From positions 2,171,620-2,235,619 of the forward strand of contig SCFE01000029.1 in assembly GCA_004352715.1 (NCBI GenBank): DNA of 64,000 nt, read 5' to 3'. The DNA is from Hofstenia miamia (lineage: Eukaryota; Xenacoelomorpha; Acoela). The notes below the pieces were generated by a model that worked only from the letters and a program-made list of their open reading frames with translations, searched no databases and was not told the origin of the DNA. The position numbers were made by a program, and so were the translations under genes. Shown one piece after another: positions 40,191-50,559 of this stretch; position 1 is the first letter of the stretch, and each line of letters begins with the position of its first letter.

Positions 40191-41784
40191 ATCTAATGTG
40201 GGCAAGTTGCTAGAAAGGCTTATAAACAGATATTTGCTGGATTATTTAATAGAAAATAGACTGCTTTCGGAAGCTCAGTTCGGTTTTTTGACCGGCCATT
40301 CCACTGTGGATCAACTAAACAAATTCCTTTTCAAATGTTTACCTGCAATCGAAGCGAAAAAAAGTGCTTCAGCTGTTTTTTTGGATTTATCCTCTGCTTT
40401 CGATGCTGTGCCGCATCCTGTTGTTCTTCAAAAACTACCAGCGTATGGAATTGGTAGTAATCTATTTTTCTGGATTAGAAATTATTTATCTGGGCGTCAA
40501 CAAGCTGTGCAAATACAAGGCTGCATTTCATCTCTCCTACCAGTTACTGGTGGAGTCCTGGCACAGACCCTGTTTTTGCTTCTTATTAATGATCTTCCGG
40601 ACTGCATCCTCAAAGATTGTTTGAATGAACCTGATTCTGATGTTTTCGTGTATGCTGACGACACCATGCTGTTCTGTACTGGACAAGTTGATGATATTAT
40701 ATCATATCAAAATAAACAGCTCGATATGGTCAAGGATTGGGCAGTGACATGGGGAATGACTTTCAACGCATCAAAGACAACAGCCTTATTTTTCTCCAAA
40801 ATAGCTAATGCACCTGTGAAAGAGCTTTTTTTNNNNNNNNNNNNNNNNNNNNNNNNNNNNNNNNNNNNNNNNNNNNNNNNNNNNNNNNNNNNNNNNNNNN
40901 NNNNNNNNNNNNNNNNNNNNNNNNNNNNNNNNNNNNNNNNNNNNNNNNNNNNNNNNNNNNNNNNNNNNNNNNNNNNNNNNNNNNNNNNNNNNNNNNNNNN
41001 NNNNNNNNNNNNNNNNNNNNNNNNNNNNNNNNNNNNNNNNNNNNNNNNNNNNNNNNNNNNNNNNNNNNNNNNNNNNNNNNNNNNNNNNNNNNNNNNNNNN
41101 NNNNNNNNNNNNNNNNNNNNNNNNNNNNNNNNNNNNNNNNNNNNNNNNNNNNNNNNNNNNNNNNNNNNNNNNNNNNNNNNNNNNNNNNNNNNNNNNNNNN
41201 NNNNNNNNNNNNNNNNNNNNNNNNNNNNNNNNNNNNNNNNNNNNNNNNNNNNNNNNNNNNNNNNNNNNNNNNNNNNNNNNNNNNNNNNNNNNNNNNNNNN
41301 NNNNNNNNNNNGTGCAATCAGGATTATATTGGGTCTTCATTATTGCCATCCAGTCTCACCCGCTGAATATGCAGATTTGGATCTAGCACTGCTACGAACT
41401 AGGCGCAACTTTGCTTTGGCCTGCATCGGATATAAACTGTGGAATTACCTGGCTCCATACTCATTACGTCCATTTAAACCCGAGGTTAGGTCTACCAGAC
41501 AGACGCGTTATCCAACTTTGTCACTCCCAGGTGTCCTGTAAACAACATCGCGCTTTATGGATAAATCCCCATTTATGGCTGCTGTCAAACTTCTCAATTT
41601 TTTAAAAATTCCGCTATATGCATGCAGTACATTGGAACAGTTTAAAGCACTCTGTGGTTACTGTGTCGTCAAAAATTGCAGAATTGTATGTACTAAATCA
41701 ATTGAATATGTGTAGATGTCTGTTATTATTTATATCAATTCCCTATGGGCCCGATATTATGTGAAATTGTGAAATATTAAAAAA
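40191..41784 (+). mobile_element. LINE B: second non-LTR reverse transcriptase nested in LINE A
   Basis: A different reverse transcriptase continues the same frame from about 40190: GKLLERLINRYLLDYL, LLSEAQFGFLTGHSTVDQL, AVFLDLSSAFDAVPHPVV, and VYADDTMLF with the YADD box at 40651-40662. A 479-bp gap (40833-41311) removes the thumb region. 41312-41541 gives the C-terminal region (ALACIGYKLWNYLAPYSL) with a frame change, continuing as STLEQFKALC-like to about 41660, and a short A run near 41780. The start inside the RT domain means it is truncated. It splits LINE A, whose coding sequence resumes after it, so LINE B inserted later. Confidence 0.85.
40833..41311. other. Assembly gap (479 N)
   Basis: Unresolved bases inside LINE B. 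Open reading frames drawn across it are not evidence. Confidence 0.99.
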
Positions 41785-42680
41785 ACAGAATAAACTGACA
41801 ATGAATACAGAGAAGACTCAATTTATCATTTTCACGCCCAAAAAATTAAACATCTTAAGCAAGAACATCACTTTGAAGGTTTCTCCAAATAATCCACCAG
41901 TAAAAAATGCATATTCTGTGATCTATTTAGGAGCCCAAATTGATAGAAATTTTACCTTTGAAACGTTTGTGAACAACAAAATCAACAGAATAGCAAGTGG
42001 AGTGTATTATCTAAAACAGAAATATTACTCAAAGTAAGGTCATTGTAGAGGTGCTGGTGTATAGTCAATTTAAGTATGTATGCATACTTCTGAATAATGA
42101 TAAGCAAAGGCGCATAAATAGAATATTTAATTGGTCACTGTCTGCTATGTTTAACATCGACATACGTCAAACAGGAAAAACTCTGCAAACATTAAACATG
42201 TTATCACCAATTTATTATACTATATTTGCAAGTTTAATAAAAATGTTTCAAATTGTTAAACAAAAAAATCCTTTGTTCAACAATGTTAGCGTAAATAACA
42301 GAACAAATAAATTGGCATGCAGAGTAAAAGTAGTGAATAAGTTTTGGAGAGACGCCTTAACACCTACAGTTTGTAAATATTGGAACAAGTTACCACTACA
42401 GATAAGAAAAGAACATAATATAAGAACATCTAAGAAACTATTGAAGAAAAATTTGTTAACAAACCAATGTAAATACGGGCATTCAAAAATTCCATGGCAA
42501 AATATTTAAGTTTAACGCTTTTTTATTTAATCTTTTTAATTTGTAAGTTTTGTGTTTTTTAGATTTATTTTAAGTATCTTTAGTTTGTAGATGTGTACAT
42601 CATTTTTATATATATTTTTATAAATATGTATTTGTTGTACTGCTATAAATATGAAATAAGGATATGAAATATAGGTTGGA

Positions 42681-44668
42681 CAATTATAATTCGGATGTAA
42701 TTATATATAAATATATTTTGCTAATATAATTATAATATGTAATGTTATTGATTTATAAAAAATATTAGTTTTACATTATTTTATATTTGATTGCATTTTT
42801 TATAAAAATAATTAATATAATATTGTCATATTCGGAAACAACCGAATTTCAATTATTTCTTTGATAATAATAATTAGTTCAAAATTGTTGAGTTTATGTA
42901 TTAATTTTGAAAAAGATACATCGAAATTTTATGATTAATCAAAACTATGAAGAAGTGATATATTAACCCATTTCATACCATGGTCCTCAAATTGGAAGCA
43001 TATCTTTAAATGCATTTCTGGTGCTTGTTTTTTATTTCATCTTAATTAACAGAAAAATTAATAAATCATTTCCAATCACCTAAAGAATAGTGATAGGAAG
43101 CTTACTTATAAAGTCTTATCTAATGCAATTCATAATTTTCATCTAAGCATCATGCAATCAGTTTATGTAGAATTCCAGAAACAAACTTAAACAAAAAAGA
43201 TGAATATAAATATAAACTAAATCTACCAAAGTTATTGTAAGCAAATTATATATTGATGAATAATTTGTGAATTTTAAAATGGGAAGCTTTTTGATAATGA
43301 CAGTGCATTTCTTTTTCAAAATAGTAATTAATAATGCTAAACATCTTAGCATTAAAAGTCTACCAGTTTTGTGCAATAAATACTTAGTTCAATAGATTTT
43401 TGGATATAAGAAAAGATTTAAAATCAACAAAAATTTAGCGCGCTGCTACATGTGCCTCCATACCTACGATATACAAATATACATAAAGTAGTTCTGATAC
43501 ATGGAGTCAAAATCAATATCTTTTATTGAAAGATCACACTTAAGATATAGTCTACTTGGTAAACATGAAGTGAGAACGATCGAATTTGAACTTGCTGAAA
43601 TATCTGTTAAGTTTCTTATATTTATATACCTTTGAAATGCACTATGCTAGCATAGCAATCACAACAATGGAATATATTGAAGTATCAGTTCATTGTCCAC
43701 TATAAAATGCCCACATATGAAACTAGCACATTATAGTACTTTCTCTGAGCATTTATTCAAATGCTAATTACCATGGAATGTCTGTAACAAAATTAAGTGA
43801 GATTATGAAGGAGATTATAAGGACTTTATTAAAATTTCCTATGCTCTATTGTCTAAGAGTGCAAGTAAACAAGTTGTATGTAGAATATTGTCTTGTTATG
43901 GCATTCCTGTTTCTGTGGCCAAAGGGAAAACTAAAAATATGTCTGATAGTACTTTTTCCAAACAGTGGGCATTGTTTGTGAACAAAATTATAGTTTTGTC
44001 TTTTCTATGAATGAAACATGAACAGGTGAGGAAAGCAAGCTTCGAACAAATTGGAAAAACATTAGCAAACCATGAACCACGTAACTCCATTTCTGTGATT
44101 GGTTATCCGTACATTCAAATAGTCATTTATTGTTTATAAATAATCTATGCACAAACATACACGCACTATTCAGAAATTGAGGTTGCTGAAAATTCCTTAG
44201 ATGTGAATTAATGTGATAAAAATTTTTCGTAGTAATAAAAATGAAGCAAAAAATTTTAAAAATTTTATCCAAATCACCACAAAATTCGTAAGTTCTTCAA
44301 TTCCCTGCAAAAAGAGATGTTAGGGTCCATGTCTATTTAGAGCAAATTTTCTTTAGCAAACGCATGAAAGCTATCAAAACGTGATTGTATACATTTTTTT
44401 GAGAAAACCCCTTCCTTGCTAAACTAAGTTATCTTGTATTTCCAAAACAAAGAAATTATGATATCACTGAAAATCGCAAGTTGAATTGCACTTGTATATT
44501 TGTTTGTATATACTATATCTCAAAATTTTTTTTTGCTGTGATCAAGTTTAATACGTTAGTCACTAGTCAGTCGAACATTTGATATTTAGATTTAACTTAG
44601 TAATTTTGGGGGCTTTGCATTTCAATTTAATTAAAATAATTAAATATCAAAATTAGTTTACATTCAAA
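42681..44668. other. Non-coding, AT-rich, nothing recognised
   Basis: About 2 kb with short chance ORFs on both strands. No element ends or domains were seen. Confidence 0.5.
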
Positions 44669-44669
44669 C

Positions 44670-44675
44670 TTTAAT
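44670..44675 (-). terminator. Possible poly(A) signal ATTAAA of the 631-aa gene
   Basis: On the minus strand an ATTAAA variant lies about 40 nt after the TAG stop at 44716-44718. Plausible but not distinctive in AT-rich DNA. Confidence 0.3.
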
Positions 44676-44715
44676 AGAGGTATATTATTGGAATAATAGA
44701 ATTCCTTTATAATTC

Positions 44716-46611
44716 CTATCGGTATCTGTTAAAAGAAACGTATATGGTATCATCATTGGTACAGACGAGATCGTCTAATGCATTATTATCAACATCAATT
44801 AGGAAGACAAAAGAATCACTGCTCTTACATGGAAAGGAATGCGTAAGCCAATATTCTCCAAATGTATTCCAGCCAAATTTTGAAAAATAAATTGTTCCAA
44901 AGTAATCCCAAGTACGACATTGAAGAAAGTTGTCGTCATGTATATGTAAAGGAATAGCAAAATCTTCAAGAAGGTCGTCATCAATAAACCCCTTAACTCT
45001 ATATGGAGAATGTGTAAAAGAAGGTCTTTCTATATTTGAGTTCTTGCATACATACTTTCCAGTATATTCAAAAGATTTATAAATCAAATAAATATGATAA
45101 CTTCCAGAAATAATTAAGTTTAGTTCTTCGTTAGTAACACAAAATAGACTTGTTATATTGTCTTCAATAAATATAGATTGGCAAACTTTACTAAAAGAAT
45201 GTTTGAAATGCCCACTGTCGAACAGATCTACAAGCAATGATAGATCTCTCATATTGCCACAGGAAGTGGAATTTAGAATGTAGCGAAGAAGCACAGCAGA
45301 GTTATTATCCCTTTCCTGTATACAGAAGTTTGTTATATTAGATAATTGGAGACAAGATGTTTGATGTACTAACCCATAAACAAAAAATACTGGAACTTCC
45401 TCACAATCTTTTACTAGAATTGTAGTGTCCAATGATGTTACAGCATGGTCTAAGGCCATTGGTAGTTCTATATCAAATAATTCTATTTCATTTTGAGTCA
45501 TAGTTAATTTAATAAATCGGTTTGTCTCAAAACAAAATATTGTATGAGTAAATCTATGGAGATCTGTTCTGCATGACGGTCTATTTCGAAAATAGTTTGG
45601 TGGGCTCAATATAGTAGATGTGTTATTCGAATCTAAAATATTGGATATACTATACAGGTATCCATGTTCCTCAGAATAGCATATTTTATCCAGACCTGAC
45701 TTCCAATTACCAAAGAGAATAATTATGCACTCATCAGCATTGTAAGGGAACTTGTTGTGATGTGCGGGCTCATAAAGCTCTCGCAATTGCACAAATTCTA
45801 AGGATGGTGCATAATCAATGTTTGACAGTTCTCTTCCATATCCATTTCCAAATCTGCACTTCATGTTTTTCACTAAATACACTGGAGACTTGGGTGTTAT
45901 CGATATTCCATCACCAATAGGATATGACATCAAAAATGTTCCTCCATTAATGACGTTGTGCAACCCATAATCATTACCATGGATTCGAATGCTGTATTGA
46001 CCAGTGAAATCTGCATATGCTTTAAGAGAAAACGTTTGGTTGTGTATACGCATTAAGCTTGGAACTGTACCGTACTCATATCCATTTAAAATGCAAGTTT
46101 TAAATATTGAATATTTTTCATCAATTAAATGATAACCAGTAATTACTATATGACCAGCCATTCTATTTATGTAATCAGCAGTAAAACTAACATGGTCAGA
46201 GGCTGCTTGAAATTTGTCTGGATAGTATGTGACTTCTACTATCTTCCATTTTTGGAAGTTTGTGTTTGAGACGTTTATGGTGAAATTGACAGATGACACA
46301 GTGGGAAGTGTAAAAAATATTTCAATTTCAGTGAAACTACTGTCAAGGGATTCTACAATTTCAAATTGCAGTCGTTTGAGTTTGTAGGATGAATCAGAAA
46401 TGTATTCCAGCTGGTACAATCGAACATGATTGTCAATTTTACAATCTAATAGATTCTCGCTTGAATTCAGTGCATGCATGTGGTGTAGGTAACTTGCACA
46501 AAAAATGAATTCCGCTAAATCTCCTGTACCTTTTGTTTTTGTTATGGTGAATCTAGATTTTGTATTCGAGTATGCCAACAAAGGAATGAGACCGAATATT
46601 AGATTCTTCAT
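44716..46611 (-). CDS. Secreted protein of about 631 aa, intronless, unrecognised
   Basis: The longest intact ORF of the window. I chose the ATG at 46611 because it opens a clean signal peptide (MKNLIFGLIPLLAYSNTKSR); in-frame ATGs at 46638 and 46674 lie upstream and the frame is open beyond 46722. The mature part is rich in Cys, Asn-X-Ser/Thr sites and beta-type segments, with no second membrane segment, so it should be extracellular. The last 90 residues contain GFIDDDLLEDF and DVDNNALDDLVC, acidic calcium-site-like patterns resembling FG-GAP/VCBS beta-propeller repeats; this is a weak family hint only. No stops or frameshifts. A pyrimidine-rich acceptor-like site (TTTTTCCAG) at about 46700 leaves open an upstream exon. 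No function can be stated. Confidence 0.8.
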   Translation of the reverse strand: MKNLIFGLIPLLAYSNTKSRFTITKTKGTGDLAEFIFCASYLHHMHALNSSENLLDCKIDNHVRLYQLEYISDSSYKLKRLQFEIVESLDSSFTEIEIFFTLPTVSSVNFTINVSNTNFQKWKIVEVTYYPDKFQAASDHVSFTADYINRMAGHIVITGYHLIDEKYSIFKTCILNGYEYGTVPSLMRIHNQTFSLKAYADFTGQYSIRIHGNDYGLHNVINGGTFLMSYPIGDGISITPKSPVYLVKNMKCRFGNGYGRELSNIDYAPSLEFVQLRELYEPAHHNKFPYNADECIIILFGNWKSGLDKICYSEEHGYLYSISNILDSNNTSTILSPPNYFRNRPSCRTDLHRFTHTIFCFETNRFIKLTMTQNEIELFDIELPMALDHAVTSLDTTILVKDCEEVPVFFVYGLVHQTSCLQLSNITNFCIQERDNNSAVLLRYILNSTSCGNMRDLSLLVDLFDSGHFKHSFSKVCQSIFIEDNITSLFCVTNEELNLIISGSYHIYLIYKSFEYTGKYVCKNSNIERPSFTHSPYRVKGFIDDDLLEDFAIPLHIHDDNFLQCRTWDYFGTIYFSKFGWNTFGEYWLTHSFPCKSSDSFVFLIDVDNNALDDLVCTNDDTIYVSFNRYR

Positions 46612-48275
46612 TAAAATTTGCAAGTAATATACCAACATGTTGGATTTGCGAAAACTAAGCCCAATCTTGAACATATAAAGCGCATGAAAGTAGTGTTTGC
46701 AGCTGGAAAAATTTTTAAACAATAGCTCTATTGTATTTCCTTTAGCGGTGAAATAATATCTTATTTCAGTTTTTTTGTTATATCAATGTCAAATTTATTG
46801 ACCAAACAGAAAATATTTTGTTGAATGAGTATTTTTAGAAAAGATGTCCCTTCAAACGCATACATTTTATATTTTCCACAAATTATTTATATTTGAATAA
46901 CATTCTAATAATAAATTGGAACATCCCTAGTTTTTTACTGGTTCGCAACCAAAATATCGTACTTGAAACTGTAAGCACCCACGTATAAGTATATAATCAA
47001 GGAGAACTCCGTTATCACATTACTACAGAAAGAAATTGTCACTTGATAATATAATTATTTATAAATACATATAATTATATCCTAACAGTTTCAGATGTTG
47101 GGCCTATATCCATGCGTATGTTATGTGCGTATGCATCAAATGGTCAGAATTTCAAAGCCAAGTTTACGTAGGCAGTGGCATAGCACCTCTCCCCATCAGA
47201 TATGGGTATAGGTCAGAAAATTCGACCAAGTCCTCTTGGCCATATAACTCAATTTCAAATCACCCCATTATTCTTACAGAAATTTTTAATTTTTCAGTTT
47301 ACTAGATCAACGTTGGGTACTTTAGAAACTTTTATTGAAATGTAAGTTATATTTTTAAACAAATTGTTTTTAAATTTATTCACATTCATTGCATTTTTGA
47401 TTATTTGTATACAGTTACTTAATAGTAAGTAATTTTTTTATTTACCATTTTTTGAACCATTTTTTAATACCTCTACTTAATCACAGTTAAGGTCCCCACA
47501 AGCACTTAGAACTTTCAATTAAGCAATATTTTCAACCTGTTAGAGACTTTTGTTATTAACCAGGGCTTCAAAGTTTGACAAAAATGAAGTTTGAAATTTG
47601 AAGGCTTTTCAAAATTTGAATATTATTTAATTCAATGTTTGATTTGAAATTTGAAAGTTTGAAAATTTGATTTCAAGTTTGATATTTCTCATAAAATAAA
47701 ATTCTTAAATACAAAATAATTGCATATTTATTAAACTATAAAGTATAGTAAAATATAGCAATCAGGTAACCCATATTTTTGTAACAATGAGGATTATATA
47801 GTAGAACATAATTTAAACATGCATAAGGTATTGTTTCTGTAGAAAAACAAGATTTTATACTTATACATTAAATTTGTAGTATATGTCCTGTCATCTTTAA
47901 AAAATGCTGAAAAATGATGAAATTGCTCATTTAATTATTCCAGATAAATCAGCAAAACAGAACAACATGCATAGGTGGCCATGATAGTGTCAAAGTCTGC
48001 AAAATCTGCTCACTGTTAGTTGAATTATTAATCATTCTAGACGATTAAATCCCAGAGATTTACTTAGGATAATGACTTTATAAGGTCATTATTAATGCCT
48101 GTCAGAATTTTTCCAAATTTAATTTGAAAGCAAGTTTAGAGTTTTGGAGAAATGTATTTTAAGTTAACAACGAAGAAATATTTAATATTATGAATATTTG
48201 ATGAGCCTGATATTCATGCTATAAAACATATCAAGCAGAAAATCTTTAACAAATTTCTGTACAAAAACTGAAACT
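46612..48275. other. Non-coding, with TTTGAAA-rich low-complexity tract
   Basis: Nothing coding seen. About 47563-47700 is a tract of variants of TTTGAAATTTGA following cagggcttcaaag, which resembles a hAT end, but no matching right end or target duplication was found. The upstream part would hold the promoter of the 631-aa gene; no clear TATA box was identified. Confidence 0.45.
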
Positions 48276-48498
48276 ATGTTAACATCAAATATTCACATTG
48301 TATTAAATAGGATTAGAAATGTGCATTTGAAAAGTCATTTTGTTGTGAAGGCTTCAAATAGTATACAAAAAAATAGGCGTTGCATCTGCATTATTGATTC
48401 TTATCTTTGTGATTTTTGTATATTGATGAAACTTTCACTCGTCTCTTTGTCTACTCACGATATTTTGAAATTTAAATCTGAGCTACTAAATACTGAAA

Positions 48499-48499
<1 letters not shown>

Positions 48500-48541
<42 letters not shown>
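48500..48541. repeat. (ATT)n microsatellite
   Basis: About fourteen perfect TTA/ATT triplets in a row. It gives rise to a meaningless poly-Leu run in one open frame. Confidence 0.95.
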
Positions 48542-48543
<2 letters not shown>

Positions 48544-48549
48544 AATGGA

Positions 48550-48800
48550 AATTAACTACAAAAAATTTAGAAAAAAAGTGCGATCATTCCTCTTTCACAG
48601 ACAATGCATACTTAATGACAATAATACACTACACTCCTTCGAAAATTTCGTATGATCCTAGATAATGTACACACACACACACAAATCCCCAACAAACACA
48701 CACCACACAAATTATATATGTATATGTTACTATTATTTTGTAAATAGTTTTTAGTTTATAATCTTGTACTAAAGAATTTTTGCAATAAATTGCTTTTGAC
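48550..48800 (+). other. Possible tail of a retroelement
   Basis: A stop-free stretch MEINYKKFRKKVRSFLFHRQ at about 48545-48630 looks like the end of a LINE ORF (F-K-K-x-V-R-x-F-L). It is followed by an (AC)n tract and a TA-rich stretch ending caataaattgc. The fragment is too short for a firm call. Confidence 0.3.
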
Positions 48801-48854
48801 TCTTATTATTGCATCTCACAGCTTCATGCTGGTATCCCTCTCAGCTCGGGGAAC

Positions 48855-49290
48855 TCACCAGTTCCCAGGGAGTCTGAGAGCTTTCATCAGGACTCTAGCT
48901 GTTCCTAACAATGCTGCCTTCTGTGCTACTGCTCCTCCCCACTTTGGTACTCCCAACTCCTCCAAGTATCTTTTATGCTTCTTACTCACTGCTCCTAGTG
49001 CTCCTACAACTACGGGACTACTTCAACCTTCTTTAACTTCCACAACCTTTCTATTTCCTCTGCTAACTCTCTGTACTTGTCTATCTTCTCTTTCTCTTTG
49101 CTTTCTACATTTCTGTCCTTTGGTACTGCTATGTCTATCACTGTTCCTAATCTTTTCTCTTTGTCTACCACTACTATGTCTGGCCTCCGTGCTTCTATCA
49201 CTTTGCTCGTCTGTATGTTGAAATCCCACAGTATCTTAACCTTCTCATTTTCTATGACGCCCTGTGGCTTGTGCTCATACCACTTGTCTN
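48855..49290 (-). pseudogene. Retroelement C-terminal fragment with endonuclease-like PD...D motif
   Basis: Minus strand, entering from the gap: DKWYEHKPQGVIENEKVKIL, then EARRPDIVVVDKEKRLGTVI followed by DIAVPKDRN, and DKYRELAEEIERLWKLKK. After a one-base frame change near 49010 it continues as VVGALGAVSKKHKRYLEELG and LGTARVLMKALR to a TGA at 48855. The R-P-D ... D spacing (14 residues between the D of RPD and the next D) resembles the restriction-like endonuclease of some non-LTR elements. I recall this block as widespread in invertebrate retroelements. GC content is higher than in the flanks. Confidence 0.75.
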
Positions 49291-50289
49291 NNNNNNNNNN
49301 NNNNNNNNNNNNNNNNNNNNNNNNNNNNNNNNNNNNNNNNNNNNNNNNNNNNNNNNNNNNNNNNNNNNNNNNNNNNNNNNNNNNNNNNNNNNNNNNNNNN
49401 NNNNNNNNNNNNNNNNNNNNNNNNNNNNNNNNNNNNNNNNNNNNNNNNNNNNNNNNNNNNNNNNNNNNNNNNNNNNNNNNNNNNNNNNNNNNNNNNNNNN
49501 NNNNNNNNNNNNNNNNNNNNNNNNNNNNNNNNNNNNNNNNNNNNNNNNNNNNNNNNNNNNNNNNNNNNNNNNNNNNNNNNNNNNNNNNNNNNNNNNNNNN
49601 NNNNNNNNNNNNNNNNNNNNNNNNNNNNNNNNNNNNNNNNNNNNNNNNNNNNNNNNNNNNNNNNNNNNNNNNNNNNNNNNNNNNNNNNNNNNNNNNNNNN
49701 NNNNNNNNNNNNNNNNNNNNNNNNNNNNNNNNNNNNNNNNNNNNNNNNNNNNNNNNNNNNNNNNNNNNNNNNNNNNNNNNNNNNNNNNNNNNNNNNNNNN
49801 NNNNNNNNNNNNNNNNNNNNNNNNNNNNNNNNNNNNNNNNNNNNNNNNNNNNNNNNNNNNNNNNNNNNNNNNNNNNNNNNNNNNNNNNNNNNNNNNNNNN
49901 NNNNNNNNNNNNNNNNNNNNNNNNNNNNNNNNNNNNNNNNNNNNNNNNNNNNNNNNNNNNNNNNNNNNNNNNNNNNNNNNNNNNNNNNNNNNNNNNNNNN
50001 NNNNNNNNNNNNNNNNNNNNNNNNNNNNNNNNNNNNNNNNNNNNNNNNNNNNNNNNNNNNNNNNNNNNNNNNNNNNNNNNNNNNNNNNNNNNNNNNNNNN
50101 NNNNNNNNNNNNNNNNNNNNNNNNNNNNNNNNNNNNNNNNNNNNNNNNNNNNNNNNNNNNNNNNNNNNNNNNNNNNNNNNNNNNNNNNNNNNNNNNNNNN
50201 NNNNNNNNNNNNNNNNNNNNNNNNNNNNNNNNNNNNNNNNNNNNNNNNNNNNNNNNNNNNNNNNNNNNNNNNNNNNNNNNNNNNNNNNN
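49291..50289. other. Assembly gap (999 N)
   Basis: Unresolved bases between a minus-strand retroelement fragment and a plus-strand Penelope-like fragment. The gap hides their junction. Confidence 0.99.
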
Positions 50290-50442
50290 TACCAACATCA
50301 ACATCCAATTAAAAAAGAAAATTTTGAAATATTATTAAGAACAAACTATCCAATAATTGCAGAATCACTATATATAAAGAAAGAAATAAGATCAAGATTA
50401 ATGAATAAGCAGAAGAATTATTATAACATCAACATTTTCTAA
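50290..50442 (+). pseudogene. C-terminal end of a Penelope-like ORF
   Basis: The frame runs out of the gap and ends with a TAA at 50440-50442: FEILLRTNYPIIAESLYIKK followed by a basic Asn/Tyr-rich tail. The IAESLYIKK block fits the last motif of the GIY-YIG endonuclease domain in Penelope-like elements, where a Glu is part of the active site. The bulk of the element would lie in the gap. Confidence 0.6.
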
Positions 50443-50506
50443 TGCATGCAATTTTAATTAATTTTAAATGTAGTTAATTGTAATTAGTTTTCCTGCCAAA
50501 TTTGTT

Positions 50507-50535
50507 CTGATAAAGATTTTGAATCGAAACCGGTC
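50507..50535 (+). ncRNA. Hammerhead-ribozyme-like motif behind the Penelope-like ORF
   Basis: CTGATAA (50507-50513), a 4-bp stem GATT/AATC (50515-50518 with 50522-50525) closed by a 3-nt loop, GAAA (50526-50529), and CCGGTC to 50535. This is the arrangement of a hammerhead core with a minimal helix III ending in a GTC cleavage triplet. The core position normally G (CUGAUGA) is A here, and I could not pair a convincing helix I, so activity is doubtful. Penelope-like elements are known to carry hammerhead motifs. Confidence 0.45.
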
Positions 50536-50559
50536 GCATTTATGAAGTACAATTTCATA

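Larger units (their letters stand above)
39179..42680 (+). mobile_element. LINE A: decayed non-LTR retrotransposon, interrupted by LINE B
   Basis: 5'-truncated non-LTR element. Part 1 is 39179 to about 40190: a reverse transcriptase with VTPLFKKGDPTDYLNYKPIS and QFGFKKGHSTVDALL, a frame change and stop near 39840-39980, GVAQGTVLGPILL-like at about 40005, and the YADD box at 40093-40104. Part 2 resumes at about 41785: KLTMNTEKTQFIIF and YLGAQIDRNFTF, with a frameshift near 42035, then 42051-42509 with FNWSLSAMFNID and KYWNKLPLQIRKEHN, followed by a TA-rich 3' UTR. It cannot encode an active protein. It shares its C-terminal family with the tail at 34395 and LINE D at 56640. Confidence 0.88.

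Noticed and set aside
40786-41349. Minus-strand open frames of 170-187 codons
   Set aside because: They consist of Ns from the 479-bp gap.
48276-48665. 129-codon frame with a poly-Leu run
   Set aside because: The Leu run is a translated (ATT)n microsatellite and the flanks show no coherent domain in that frame.
48790-49221. Plus-strand frame of 143 codons rich in Leu and Ser
   Set aside because: It is the antisense shadow of the minus-strand retroelement fragment at 48855-49290.
49010-50442. Several very long open frames across 49-50.4 kb
   Set aside because: They are read through the 999-bp gap of Ns; only the real flanks carry information.
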